DNA of 64,000 bases from Duncaniella freteri (GCF_004766125.1 NZ_SJSA01000001.1:1860001-1924000); one strand, 5' to 3'; positions 26,920 to 35,507 are shown, numbered from the stretch's first letter. Made by a program: numbers and translations. Notes: generated from the letters alone by a model not told the origin.

Positions 26920-28415
26920 TATAGATATTTTCCGAGGTTGACATTGCGCATGTCGCCCGAAGCAAGGAACTCAGTGTGGAACGCCAGCGAAGCTTCGAGA
27001 GTGTGGGGAGTCTGACCGCCGCGTGTCGACATCCTGAGATAGTCGTGAAGGAGCTCACGGTACATCGGGTGTGCACAATTGTTGATAATGGTCTCGGCAC
27101 GCTGCACCGGATCGAGTCCGCGCATGTCGGCTATTCCCTGATCTGTGACAAGGATATCCACGGAGTGCTCGGTGTGGTCCACATGCGATACCATAGGCAC
27201 GATGTTGGATATCTTGCCCTCCTTGGTGATGGACGGGCATGAGAAGATGGATACGTAGGCATTGCGTGTGAAGTCGCCCGAGCCGCCGATACCGTTCATC
27301 ATCTTGGTTCCTGTCACATGAGTGGAGTTGATGTTGCCGAATATGTCGGCCTCCAGGGCAGTGTTCATGGCTATGACACCAAGGCGGCGTATCACCTCGG
27401 GATTGTTGGATATCTCCACAGGGCGCACCACCAGATGCTCCTTGAAGAAGTCGATATTGCTTATCACCTCTTCCTCAACCTCGTTGCTCACGGTGAGCGA
27501 GCTTGTGGAGCCGAAGCTGCATCGTCCGTTCTTCATGAGTTCGATCACGGCATCCTGTATCACCTCGGTGTACATCTGGAACGGCGGGATCTCCTTGGCG
27601 TCGGCGAGTCCGTAGAGCACGGCATTGGCAACGTTGCCCACGCCTGACTGGATGGGGAGGAACGACGAGGGTATGCGTCCTGCCTTCATCTCTCCTATGA
27701 GGAAGCGGCACACATTTGCCCCGATCATCTTAGTGGTGTCGTCAAGCGGAGTGAAAGGCCTGACTCCCTCGTAGCTGTCGCTCATCACCACGCCCACGAT
27801 CTTCTCGGGGTCGAGCTTGAGCACAGGTGAACCTATGCGGTCGCTCGGCTTGAATATGGGGATTTCGCGGCGGCATGGGGGATCGAGGGGGATGTAGATG
27901 TCGTGGAGTCCGTAGAGGGCGTGACGCAGTTTCTCGTTGAGCTCTATGATTATGCGCTTCGCCATCATGGCTATGGTGGGCACATTTCCCACGCCGGTTC
28001 CTACCACTACGGTGCCGTCGTCCTGGATGTCGCTGACCTCGATGATGGCGATGTCGATGTCGCCGATGAATCCGTAACGCAGCTTCTGGGCTGTCTCGGA
28101 AAGGTGGAGGTCGAAGTAGTGGGCATCGTGGGAATTGATGCGCTTGCGAAGATCGGGATGGTTCTGATAGGGGGTGCGTCGGCCTATGGCGTTGGCACGT
28201 GCGAGCATGCCGTCACACTTGTCGGAGGTTGATGCTCCGGTGACGATATTGATCTTGAATGGTTCGCCCTGGGCATGCAGTCTTTCGGCCTTGGCTGCGA
28301 TGGCCTGGGTTACCATCTTGGGAGCCCCGGGGGCGGTGAAACCGGAGAATCCGCAGTTACAGTCGTTGTAGAAGAGCTCAGCAGCCTCTTCGGGAGTGAG
28401 AATCGGGAATCTCAT
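26919..28415 (-). CDS. acetyl-CoA hydrolase / succinate (acetate) CoA-transferase family
   Basis: The start giving MRFPILTPEEAAELFYND (498 residues) is preferred; an upstream ATG would add 31 low-quality residues. This cytoplasmic enzyme moves CoA between acyl groups such as succinyl-CoA and acetate, or hydrolyses acetyl-CoA, in acetate and propionate fermentation. Family motifs include CGFSGFTAPGAPKMV at the N-terminus, PIQSGVGNVANAVLYGL, and FQMYTEVIQDAV with the likely catalytic glutamate. MNGIGGSGDFTRNAY and VTDQGIADMRGLDPVQRAE are in the C-terminal half. Length is normal. It lies downstream of the 144-residue membrane-anchored protein on the same strand, 37 bases away. Confidence 0.93.
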   Translation of the reverse strand: MRFPILTPEEAAELFYNDCNCGFSGFTAPGAPKMVTQAIAAKAERLHAQGEPFKINIVTGASTSDKCDGMLARANAIGRRTPYQNHPDLRKRINSHDAHYFDLHLSETAQKLRYGFIGDIDIAIIEVSDIQDDGTVVVGTGVGNVPTIAMMAKRIIIELNEKLRHALYGLHDIYIPLDPPCRREIPIFKPSDRIGSPVLKLDPEKIVGVVMSDSYEGVRPFTPLDDTTKMIGANVCRFLIGEMKAGRIPSSFLPIQSGVGNVANAVLYGLADAKEIPPFQMYTEVIQDAVIELMKNGRCSFGSTSSLTVSNEVEEEVISNIDFFKEHLVVRPVEISNNPEVIRRLGVIAMNTALEADIFGNINSTHVTGTKMMNGIGGSGDFTRNAYVSIFSCPSITKEGKISNIVPMVSHVDHTEHSVDILVTDQGIADMRGLDPVQRAETIINNCAHPMYRELLHDYLRMSTRGGQTPHTLEASLAFHTEFLASGDMRNVNLGKYL

Positions 28416-28452
28416 TGTCAATGATGGGTTTATTATATTTCTATTATTGATA

Positions 28453-28887
28453 TTAGAATTTCCGTTCAAGTATCTGTGTGTCGAGGATCGCCTGACGCCA
28501 GCGGGCATAGTGTGCGTCTCTCTCCTCGTCGGAAGGAGCTGTGGTGGCAGCAGGCTGCTCCACGGAGATTTCTTCCTCCATGTTTTCGCTCATGGCTATG
28601 GGCTGATAGGAGGATCGGAATGGATTGTGCCTGACGGGCTGTGCCTGATTGCCTGATTGAGCCGGCGCAGGCTTAGGATGGATGGGATGGCGTGTGGTGC
28701 CATTGTCTTTGACATCGTTATTGTCTACAGATGGCGCTCTATATGGCGCAGGACGCGACGCGGGGCGCGGCTGTCGCTTGCGCTCCGTGACTTGTATGTC
28801 CTCATCGCCTTCGGCTTTTTTCTTTTTGAGAAATTCTATTGCCATGCCGACCGCGATGATCACTATCCATATTATTATATCCTCCAT
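28453..28887 (-). CDS. small membrane-anchored protein of unknown function
   Basis: This protein of 144 residues has one N-terminal membrane helix (MEDIIIWIVIIAVGMAIEFL) followed by KKKK. A long proline- and charge-rich disordered region comes next, and the C-terminus is a short helix (DAHYARWRQAILDTQILERKF). I do not recognise a family. The topology suggests a cytoplasmic tail held at the inner membrane. It has its own canonical promoter, divergent from miaB, and the acetyl-CoA hydrolase gene follows, so the two may be cotranscribed. Confidence 0.75.
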   Translation of the reverse strand: MEDIIIWIVIIAVGMAIEFLKKKKAEGDEDIQVTERKRQPRPASRPAPYRAPSVDNNDVKDNGTTRHPIHPKPAPAQSGNQAQPVRHNPFRSSYQPIAMSENMEEEISVEQPAATTAPSDEERDAHYARWRQAILDTQILERKF

Positions 28888-28902
28888 TTGCGGAAAATTT
28901 CG

Positions 28903-28910
28903 TAACTTTG
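28903..28910 (+). promoter_or_regulatory. miaB -7 box
   Basis: TAACTTTG matches the Bacteroidota -7 consensus 52 bases before the miaB start. A TTTG occurs only 12 bases upstream, so the -33 element is weak or absent. Confidence 0.55.
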
Positions 28911-28924
28911 TGGAAAAGTTTGCG

Positions 28925-28956
28925 CAAATATACAGAATATTGCGCTATTTCCCAAA
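28925..28956 (-). promoter_or_regulatory. promoter of the membrane-anchored protein gene
   Basis: On the - strand TTTG at 28956-28953 is followed after 20 bases by TATATTTG at 28932-28925. It overlaps the region of the opposing miaB promoter, so the two transcripts start within about 25 bases of each other and may interfere. Confidence 0.7.
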
Positions 28957-28962
28957 AAATCA

Positions 28963-30303
28963 ATGGACCAAAACCGAGCATTATATATAGAGACTTACGG
29001 TTGCCAGATGAATGTGGCAGACAGTGAGGTGGTGGCATCAGTGATGGCCACCGTCGGATACGACCTTACCGATGATATCGACAAGGCTGATGCAGTGCTT
29101 CTCAACACCTGTTCGATACGTGATAACGCCGAGCAGAAGATAATTTCCCGCCTGGCTTTCCTGGCATCGTTGCGCAGGAAGCGTCCCAGGACTTCCCCGA
29201 GGCTTATCATCGGAGTGATAGGGTGCATGGCTGAGCGTGTCAAGGATGACCTTGTGGTCAACCATGGCGTGGACCTTGTTGCAGGTCCGGACTCATATCT
29301 CGATCTGCCTGCACTTTTTGCTTCGGTTGAGGCAGGGGAGAAGGCGGTCAATGTGACGCTAAGCACCACTGAGACCTATCGCGACATCATCCCGGCACGC
29401 ATCACCGGCAATCAGGTGTCGGGCTTCATAAGCATCATGCGCGGGTGCAACAATTTCTGCTCCTACTGCATAGTGCCATATACCCGCGGGCGCGAACGTT
29501 CGCGAGAGCCTGAAAGCATTCTCGCCGAGCTTGCCGACCTGCGCAAGCGAGGGTTCAGGGAGGCGACGCTCCTCGGGCAGAATGTCAACAGCTATTGCTA
29601 TGAACGCCCCGATGGGAGCAAGGTCACTTTCCCTCTGCTCCTTGCCATGGTGGCTGATGCAGCGCCTGACATGCGTATACGTTTCACCACGTCTCACCCC
29701 AAGGACATGAGCGACGAGACAATCGACGTGGTGGCTTCGCGCCCCAACATATGCCGGCACATACATCTTCCGGTGCAGTCGGGGAGCAATTCTGTGCTCA
29801 AGTCCATGAACCGCAGGTACACTCGCGAGTGGTATCTCGACCGCATCAAGGCTATTCGTTCACGCATACCTGACTGCGGTATCTCCACCGACATGTTCAC
29901 GGGTTTCCACAATGAGACCGAGGAGGATTTCCAGCAGACACTCTCGCTTATGCGTGAGGTGGGATTCGATTCGTCATTCATGTTCAAATACTCCGAGCGT
30001 CCGGGCACCCTTGCAGCCCGCACCATGCCCGACAATGTGCCGGAGGATGTTAAGATCGACCGCCTCAACCGCATGATAGCCCTTCAGAACGAGCTCTCCC
30101 AGGAGAGCAACCGCAGGGATATAGGCAAGACTTTCGATGTGCTTGTCGAAGGAGTGTCGAAGCGAAGCAAGGAGCAGATGGTGGGTAGGAATCAGCAGAA
30201 CAAGACCCTCGTGTTCCCTCGTGGCGAATGCCGTATAGGCGATACAGTAAGGGTGAAAGTGGTCTCGGTGTCGTCAGCCACTCTCATCGGAGAGTTGGTA
30301 TAG
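28963..30303 (+). CDS. miaB: tRNA-2-methylthio-N6-dimethylallyladenosine synthase
   Basis: This radical SAM methylthiotransferase of 446 residues converts i6A37 to ms2i6A37 in tRNAs reading UNN codons. The N-terminal UPF0004 domain has its three cluster cysteines in ETYGCQMN, LLNTCSIRDNA and GVIGCMAERV. The radical SAM CxxxCxxC is RGCNNFCSYCIVPYTRGRE near residue 160. LLGQNVNSY and LPVQSGSNSVLKSMNRRY are MiaB-type signatures, and a TRAM domain closes the protein (GRNQQNKTLVFPRG). Length is normal. It is transcribed from the divergent region and is followed 108 bases later by the YqgE-like gene. Confidence 0.97.
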   Translation: MDQNRALYIETYGCQMNVADSEVVASVMATVGYDLTDDIDKADAVLLNTCSIRDNAEQKIISRLAFLASLRRKRPRTSPRLIIGVIGCMAERVKDDLVVNHGVDLVAGPDSYLDLPALFASVEAGEKAVNVTLSTTETYRDIIPARITGNQVSGFISIMRGCNNFCSYCIVPYTRGRERSREPESILAELADLRKRGFREATLLGQNVNSYCYERPDGSKVTFPLLLAMVADAAPDMRIRFTTSHPKDMSDETIDVVASRPNICRHIHLPVQSGSNSVLKSMNRRYTREWYLDRIKAIRSRIPDCGISTDMFTGFHNETEEDFQQTLSLMREVGFDSSFMFKYSERPGTLAARTMPDNVPEDVKIDRLNRMIALQNELSQESNRRDIGKTFDVLVEGVSKRSKEQMVGRNQQNKTLVFPRGECRIGDTVRVKVVSVSSATLIGELV

Positions 30304-30411
30304 ATTTCCACTGTCAGCCATCTAACTTTTCGGCACTAATCATTGTTAAAAGAGTAGGGGAGGTCTCACTCCCTCACTCACGTCGAAATGATACTTTAAA
30401 ATTGGTGTAAA

Positions 30412-31017
30412 ATGGATTACAAGTCGTTGCTGTTCAATATAGACATCCCCTCGGGTCATATGCCGGCTCCGGGAGCACTGCTCGTCTCCGAGCCTTTTCT
30501 GCACGAGGAGTATTTCAATCATGCCGTGATCGCGCTTGTGGAGTACGAGCCTAACGGCGGGGCAATGGGCGTGGTGCTCAACAATGTTTCGGACTATTCG
30601 CTTCAGGATCTTGTAGAGGGGGTCACCGTCAAGGAACCTATCCCTGTGTATTGCGGAGGTCCTATGGCTGCTGACCGTCTGTTCTTCATTCATACCCTCG
30701 GCGACATAATTCCGGGCACACAGCCTCTCGGCAACGGTCTATGGATCGGAGGAGAGTTTGATCCCATGCTGTCAATAATCAACGACCGTTATGAGCTTGA
30801 GGGCAACATACGTTTCTTCCTTGGATATAGCGGCTGGAGCGATGGTCAGCTTGAAGAGGAGCTTTCACGCAATGTGTGGGCCGTATCCCCGATGTCAGGC
30901 TCAGGACATGAGTTGCTGAAGGGTGATGGCGATGCCTATTGGCACAGGGCTGTGCGCTCGCTCGGCACCGATTTCCGCGGATGGCTCTATCATCCTCAGA
31001 ACCCCATGGTAAATTGA
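30412..31017 (+). CDS. YqgE/AlgH family protein (DUF179)
   Basis: This protein of 201 residues matches the YqgE/AlgH family. PAPGALLVSEPFLHEEYFNHAVIAL, NGGAMGVVLNN, YCGGPMAADRLFFIHT and FFLGYSGWSDGQLEEEL are the standard conserved blocks. It is cytoplasmic and its biochemical role is unsettled; AlgH affects alginate regulation in Pseudomonas. It lies downstream of miaB on the same strand and converges with prmA across palindromic repeat copy B, which begins eight bases after its stop. Confidence 0.93.
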   Translation: MDYKSLLFNIDIPSGHMPAPGALLVSEPFLHEEYFNHAVIALVEYEPNGGAMGVVLNNVSDYSLQDLVEGVTVKEPIPVYCGGPMAADRLFFIHTLGDIIPGTQPLGNGLWIGGEFDPMLSIINDRYELEGNIRFFLGYSGWSDGQLEEELSRNVWAVSPMSGSGHELLKGDGDAYWHRAVRSLGTDFRGWLYHPQNPMVN

Positions 31018-31024
31018 ATACTTT

Positions 31025-31276
31025 CAGACCAGAGGACATTCAGACCAAAGAACCAAAGGGCTATAAAGACAGGAGAACAGGAGAACTTTAAGATCAGAGG
31101 TCCAAAGAACTAAAGGATTAAATAAGACAGGAGAACAGGAGAACAATTCAGGGAGAACAAAATATAGAATCAAAAAATATGGCTCTATAGTTCTCTGGTC
31201 AGAAAGTTCTCCTGTTCTCCTGTCTTATTTAGGTTCTTTGGACCTCTGGTCTAAGATTAATATGGACCTTTGGTCT
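31025..31276. repeat. large palindromic intergenic repeat, copy B
   Basis: The conserved core is 31145-31205. The left arm (31091-31144) and right arm (31206-31252) contain AGGTCCAAAGAAC and TAAATAAGACAGGAGAACAG in complementary positions. These spellings differ from copies A and C but are shared between the two arms of this copy. An extra partial left arm lies at 31025-31086 and a fragment at 31260-31276. It fills almost the whole gap between the converging YqgE and prmA genes. Confidence 0.87.
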
Positions 31277-31282
31277 TAAAGA

Positions 31283-32131
31283 CTATATCTGATTTTTGAG
31301 GTGCAGTGACGCCCACCTGTCCAGAACGGTATGGTCGGCATATTCGAGACCGAGAGTCTCAGCCGCTTTCATTATCACAGGTATATCCTCCTCGTAGAAT
31401 CCGCTGAGGATCACCGACGCGCCAGGCGATAGAGTATCGGCATAGGCAGGGAGGTCAGCTGTTATGATATTACGGTTGATATTTGCGACGAATATGTCTA
31501 CATCACGTATGGTTGCGAGGGTTGATGCGTCACCTAAATGCAGTGTGACGTTTTCCGAGCGATTGAGCTTAAGGTTCTCCTTAGCGTTCTCGTGAGCAAA
31601 CTCGTCAATCTCTATGGCATCGACACTTGCTGCGCCACGCATGTCGGCGAGTATGGCAAGTATGCCGGTGCCGGTACCCATATCCACCATTTTCTTTCCG
31701 TCAAGATCCATTCCGAGTAGCCGGCGGAGTATAAGTGTTGTGGTGGCATGGTGTCCGGTCCCGAATGCCATTTTCGGGTCGATAAGTATATCGTAGGTGC
31801 ATTCAGGCACATCCTTGTGGAAGGATGAGTGTATCGCACACTGGTTGTCAATTACTATCGGCTTGAAATAGTTCTTTTCCCATTCGGCGTTCCAGTCCTG
31901 CCCCTCCACAATTGAATGGGAGTAGGTGATAGCTGTCTCCATTGGGAATTCGCGTATTATACGGTCGAGCGCGTCCGGATCGAAAGCCTCTTTGCGTATA
32001 TAAGCAGTGACCCCCATGGAGTCGGGTACAAAGCTTTCATATCCCTCTTCCGCAAGCATTGCGGCGAGAATGTCGGTCAACGTCTCGGAACATGGTTCGA
32101 GTCCGAGCCTCACTTCTGTGTAATCATTCAT
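31283..32131 (-). CDS. prmA: ribosomal protein L11 methyltransferase
   Basis: This SAM-dependent enzyme of 282 residues trimethylates ribosomal protein L11. The N-terminal substrate-recognition region (TDILAAMLAEEGYESFVPD) is followed by the Rossmann fold. It carries DPKMAFGTGHHATTTL, the SAM loop VDMGTGTGILAILADMRGA, and VDIFVANINRNIITADLP as the NxxN-type motif. SGFYEEDIPVI lies near the end. Length matches Bacteroidota PrmA. Its 3' end faces the YqgE gene across repeat copy B. Confidence 0.95.
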   Translation of the reverse strand: MNDYTEVRLGLEPCSETLTDILAAMLAEEGYESFVPDSMGVTAYIRKEAFDPDALDRIIREFPMETAITYSHSIVEGQDWNAEWEKNYFKPIVIDNQCAIHSSFHKDVPECTYDILIDPKMAFGTGHHATTTLILRRLLGMDLDGKKMVDMGTGTGILAILADMRGAASVDAIEIDEFAHENAKENLKLNRSENVTLHLGDASTLATIRDVDIFVANINRNIITADLPAYADTLSPGASVILSGFYEEDIPVIMKAAETLGLEYADHTVLDRWASLHLKNQI

Positions 32132-32204
32132 AATGTATTCGATCCCCTGTGAGGGGACTAAGGCATTTGTAGTTATATTTGGCGAGGAGTATGCGTGTGG
32201 ATGC

Positions 32205-32489
32205 TTATTTCCCTTTTATGGCTCGTGTCACCCTGAACAGCTTTCTGCCTGCACGCCAGGCTATCAGCACTATGTCGAGATATCCGAAAGCACCTACAAC
32301 CTTGCCTATCAGTCCTTTCGGCGCGCCGGGCTTGAACCCTTTTTTTCGCATTCCGTCGATGCGTGATATTACACGTTCGCGGTTGAGCTCCATGCGGGCG
32401 GCTGTATAGGCGCGCACATAGCGAAGCTCATCAAGGGTGTAACCTGTCCATTCGGTGGTAGTATGCGGGAGTTGTTTGGAATTTGCCAT
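32205..32489 (-). CDS. small basic protein, unknown function, with the holin-like/YtxH cluster
   Basis: This protein of 94 residues has a helical charged first half (LDELRYVRAYTAARMELNRE) and a short hydrophobic segment near the C-terminus (GYLDIVLIAWRAGRKLF). The end is basic. I recognise no named family. It lies two bases after the holin-like gene, so the pair is likely cotranscribed and may work at the membrane together with the two YtxH-type proteins. Confidence 0.72.
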   Translation of the reverse strand: MANSKQLPHTTTEWTGYTLDELRYVRAYTAARMELNRERVISRIDGMRKKGFKPGAPKGLIGKVVGAFGYLDIVLIAWRAGRKLFRVTRAIKGK

Positions 32490-32491
32490 GG

Positions 32492-32830
32492 TTACTTCAG
32501 GAATAATTGAGACAGAAAACGTGCTATCGGGTCAATCACCAGCTGCTTGCGTAGCAGTAGGGCGGCTATGAGCAACACTGCAAATATTCCTGCCATAATC
32601 ATGCATGCTCCGAAGAGTCCGGTGCTTTTGGCGAGCAGCAGCAGCAATCCGAGTGCCACCAGGAAGATGACTATGGAGCCGACGGCAAAACATATCAGTA
32701 CGATTGCGATGGTCGACAGGAGCACGGTGATCTTTTCCGTTGCTGTAAGTTTGGCGTAGTCAAGATTGAGATGAAGGGTCTCCTTTATCTCAATCCAGAT
32801 GCTTGATAATTGTTCGCGGATTTCAGACAT
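32492..32830 (-). CDS. holin-superfamily-like two-helix membrane protein
   Basis: The ATG giving MSEIREQLSSIWIEIKETL (112 residues) is preferred over an upstream one that would add an atypical leader. An amphipathic N-terminal helix is followed by two membrane helices (IAIVLICFAVGSIVIFLVAL and MIMAGIFAVLLIAALLL). The basic tail is RKQLVIDPIARFLSQLFLK. This is the plan of the putative holin-X or phage-holin-like family common in Bacteroidota chromosomes, where it is not a phage lysis gene. It sits between YtxH-type proteins and a small basic protein, a grouping linked with envelope stress (inference). Confidence 0.75.
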   Translation of the reverse strand: MSEIREQLSSIWIEIKETLHLNLDYAKLTATEKITVLLSTIAIVLICFAVGSIVIFLVALGLLLLLAKSTGLFGACMIMAGIFAVLLIAALLLRKQLVIDPIARFLSQLFLK

Positions 32831-32871
32831 AAACAAGGGGGGAGTGAGGAATGGTTGTAACACAATACAAC

Positions 32872-32906
32872 AGGGGCACTATGAGATGTTGTGTCCATGT
32901 GCCCCT
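32872..32906 (-). terminator. weak hairpin between YtxH-like and holin-like genes
   Basis: AGGGGCAC and GTGCCCCT form an eight-base stem around a 19-base loop. No clear T run follows, so it may be a processing or pausing hairpin only. Confidence 0.35.
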
Positions 32907-32959
32907 ATAAGTGATGTCGCGTGATTATACTGCTACAACGACGTTAATTGCCGTGTATA

Positions 32960-33157
32960 TTAGTCGTCAATCTGAGTTGTCAGCTGCTCGACCAGGGCAT
33001 CGATCTCATTGTCGGAGCAGAGTATGCCTTTCTTGCGGAGAAGGTCGGCGATGCGTGCACGGATGTCCTCACCCTTTTCTGGTGCGAAGAGGATGGCTGC
33101 GCCTGCGCCTACGATTGCGCCTCCGATGAATGCATAGAGCATGGATAAGTTTGACAT
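32960..33157 (-). CDS. YtxH-domain small membrane protein
   Basis: This protein of 65 residues has a glycine/alanine-rich membrane helix (MLYAFIGGAIVGAGAAILFAPEKGE). The FAPEKGE turn is the hallmark of YtxH-type proteins. The tail is charged and helical. YtxH proteins of Firmicutes belong to stress regulons, and the role in Bacteroidota is unknown. A paralogue lies 80 bases upstream. Confidence 0.82.
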   Translation of the reverse strand: MSNLSMLYAFIGGAIVGAGAAILFAPEKGEDIRARIADLLRKKGILCSDNEIDALVEQLTTQIDD

Positions 33158-33237
33158 AATGCTTGTGATTGTTAAGTTGTGTTAGAATAAGTAGTGATTA
33201 GTGCCTGCTTCTTAACGGCAGGAACAGCAGGGGGTGA

Positions 33238-33435
33238 TTACTTGCCCAGTTCGTCAGCGATTTCGTTGGCGAGTTCCTCAAGTTTGCTCTTCTGGAGCTT
33301 GATGCCCTTGCTTTCGAGATATTTCACAATGTTCTTGCGGGTGTGTTCACCTTTCTCGGGGGCGAGAAGGAGTCCTACTGCGGCACCTGCTATGGCACCT
33401 CCTACTACTGCGAGCACAATGTTTAATGCTTTCAT
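33238..33435 (-). CDS. YtxH-domain small membrane protein, paralogue
   Basis: This protein of 65 residues begins MKALNIVLAVVGGAIAGAAV and then has LLLAPEKGEHTRKNI, the same design and length as its downstream neighbour, followed by KYLESKGIKLQKSKLEELA. The pair looks like a tandem duplication that has since diverged. It is the first gene of the small membrane-protein cluster. The 184 bases upstream towards coaE hold no gene. Confidence 0.82.
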   Translation of the reverse strand: MKALNIVLAVVGGAIAGAAVGLLLAPEKGEHTRKNIVKYLESKGIKLQKSKLEELANEIADELGK

Positions 33436-33619
33436 AACTGTTGTAATTTATTTATTTTGAGCCTATGTGCCTGACGGCTTTTCGGCGGGGTTAATAATCT
33501 ATTTTCCTAACGCTGCCTCCCGGCTGAATGTTCACTGCGTAGGCAAAAATATTTTATGCCCTCTAAATTACTAACAATTTTCCCCCTCACCAAGTATTTA
33601 AGTTAAATTTTTTCTAAGC

Positions 33620-34207
33620 CTATGCCAATTCGTCTATTAGTCTCTCTACCTGAGGGAGCACTGCCGCGTCGCCGTCGTTGATGATTAGGCGTGTGTGCCG
33701 ATGGAGGATGGCTGGGATATAGGAGTCCTGTGATTTGATGCGGTCTGTCACCTGCGAGCGTGACATGGCGTTGCGGGCCATCACTCTTTGTATGCGCAGT
33801 TCTTCAGGGGCGTCCACCTGCCATACCTCATCGACCATGGTATCAAGCCCGCTTTGATACAGGATTGCTGTCTCCACAAACCGTATACCGGTTGCGCGGT
33901 CAGGATGGCTGCTCCACATGGCGAGATGCTCCCTGACAGCTCCGTGTACGATGCCGTTGAGGCATTCCAGTTTTTCAGCCGAGCTGAACACCTCCGCTGA
34001 GAGTGCTGCGCGGTCGATCTCTCCGTTTATTATGCATGATGGTGCGATGAGTTCGGCTATCGCACTCTTTATGGAGTCACTCCTGTCCATGAGCCGGCGC
34101 GCCTGTGTGTCGCAGTCGTATACCGGATATCCCATGGCACTTACTATGCGGCTCACTACGCTTTTGCCGCTTCCTATGCCTCCTGTTATCGCTATTAACC
34201 GCTCCAT
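33620..34207 (-). CDS. coaE: dephospho-CoA kinase
   Basis: This P-loop kinase performs the last step of CoA synthesis, phosphorylating dephospho-CoA at the ribose 3' position. The start MERLIAITGGIGSGKSVVSR puts the Walker A loop (GGIGSGKS) at the usual distance. A second ATG five codons upstream would overlap the preceding gene. YDCDTQARRLMDRSD and the lid region QRVMARNAMSRSQVTDRIKSQ fit CoaE. About 195 residues is normal. It is the last gene of the nusB-yajC-ybbR-coaE run common in Bacteroidales. Confidence 0.95.
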   Translation of the reverse strand: MERLIAITGGIGSGKSVVSRIVSAMGYPVYDCDTQARRLMDRSDSIKSAIAELIAPSCIINGEIDRAALSAEVFSSAEKLECLNGIVHGAVREHLAMWSSHPDRATGIRFVETAILYQSGLDTMVDEVWQVDAPEELRIQRVMARNAMSRSQVTDRIKSQDSYIPAILHRHTRLIINDGDAAVLPQVERLIDELA

Positions 34208-34211
34208 GGAT

Positions 34212-35183
34212 CTATTGGGCATCCTCGATTATGTATTCCACGCTTTCGGGATTGACCGATACGTTGTGGTATATGCTCGGTAGCATCGAAAGGCTTACAG
34301 GGATCTTGTTGCCTGGCATCTTCACGTCCTCGTATTCCACAAACGCTTTCAGCGGGTATTCATCGTTGTACGCGCTCATAGGCACAAGATACGACACCTC
34401 GACTTTAGAAGGGAATGTCACGAGGTTTTTGCCTGGAGGTACCCCTTGGGTGACTATGGTCGCCATGCGCTTGCGGGCTATAAGGGGCTCCACAGGCACG
34501 GTCACTATCACCTTGTCGGGGATTATTCTCACCCCTGTTATGGGTTTTACCTTGACTTCGAAGCGTGTGGTGTCCTTTAGCTCCGACTGTACTATAGGCT
34601 CGGTGCTCACAGCCTTGAGGGTATGTGGTATACCGTTGGTTGAGTAGAGCGTCACGGAATCCACGTTGGCATACGGCCTGCCTGACACTATATATTGCAG
34701 ATTGGGGTGTACGTCTGCCTGGATGTTAAGTTTGACCCTTACGCCTGGGCGGCTTGTGAATGGTATGTGGATTGAATCGGGACGGTAGGACACCAGTTCG
34801 ATCCCTGGTCCGAAATATTCTCGGAGTCTGGAGTCTATGCGTGTTGCCGGCAGGTGCATGTAGTTGTCGGAGATGTTTTCCTTCCACTTGAATTTCACCG
34901 GCGATATCTTACCCCACAGAAAACGCAGCATCTGTGAGTCCTTGCCTTTGACGCTTACCGATAGTATCTCGGGAGCCTGTCCGATGAGGGTCACGCTGTC
35001 GGGCACCTCGGATATTTCAATCGGCACCTCGAAGTCCCTTTGCACCTCGGTGTCGAGCGACATGAACACCCAGAAAACAAAAGCCACAGCTACGAACATA
35101 AGATAGGTAAGCACATCCTTCCCCCTGCTGGAGCGAAGGGCTGTACTTACCTTATCTGCTGTATGTTGTAGCTTTTCTTTCAT
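34212..35183 (-). CDS. YbbR-like (CdaR-type) membrane protein
   Basis: This protein of 323 residues has one N-terminal membrane helix (VLTYLMFVAVAFVFWVFMSL) and extracytoplasmic YbbR-like repeats (PEILSVSVKGKDSQMLRF; PITGVRIIPDKVIVTVPVEP). In Firmicutes CdaR controls the c-di-AMP cyclase CdaA. Whether this holds in Bacteroidales, where the gene sits between yajC and coaE, is unknown. It is four bases from yajC and directly before coaE, so it is likely in the same operon. Confidence 0.9.
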   Translation of the reverse strand: MKEKLQHTADKVSTALRSSRGKDVLTYLMFVAVAFVFWVFMSLDTEVQRDFEVPIEISEVPDSVTLIGQAPEILSVSVKGKDSQMLRFLWGKISPVKFKWKENISDNYMHLPATRIDSRLREYFGPGIELVSYRPDSIHIPFTSRPGVRVKLNIQADVHPNLQYIVSGRPYANVDSVTLYSTNGIPHTLKAVSTEPIVQSELKDTTRFEVKVKPITGVRIIPDKVIVTVPVEPLIARKRMATIVTQGVPPGKNLVTFPSKVEVSYLVPMSAYNDEYPLKAFVEYEDVKMPGNKIPVSLSMLPSIYHNVSVNPESVEYIIEDAQ

Positions 35184-35186
35184 CGT

Positions 35187-35507
35187 TTATTTTTTCTCTC
35201 CCTGGGCAGCGTCCTCGGATGCCTGCTGGGCAGAGGGGTATACGGAGCCCTTGTCGATGGTGATGCGCACATCCTTGGATATCTCAAGTGAGAATGTGGT
35301 GTCCTCGATGGAGCGTACCTTGCCGTATATGCCGCCTGCGGTCACAACGCGGTCGCCTACCTTGATGCCTTCGCGGAATTTCTTTATCTGGTTCTGTTTC
35401 TTCTGCTGGGGGCGGATCATGAAGAAATAGAAGATGGCGATGAGCACGACAATCATTACGATGTTGGCCCAGCCTGCCTGGTCTTGGAGAAGGATGGTGT
35501 TAAGCAT
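35187..35507 (-). CDS. yajC: preprotein translocase subunit YajC
   Basis: This protein of 106 residues has one membrane helix (WANIVMIVVLIAIFYFFMIRP) and the YajC signature QQKKQNQIKKFREGIKVGDRVVTAGGIYG. It works with SecD and SecF at the translocon. It lies 101 bases after nusB and four bases before the ybbR-like gene. Confidence 0.96.
   Translation of the reverse strand: MLNTILLQDQAGWANIVMIVVLIAIFYFFMIRPQQKKQNQIKKFREGIKVGDRVVTAGGIYGKVRSIEDTTFSLEISKDVRITIDKGSVYPSAQQASEDAAQGEKK

Noticed and set aside
32492..33435. Prophage remnant suggested by the holin-like gene
   Set aside because: No other phage genes, integrase or attachment repeats are nearby, and YtxH neighbours fit a chromosomal stress cluster better.
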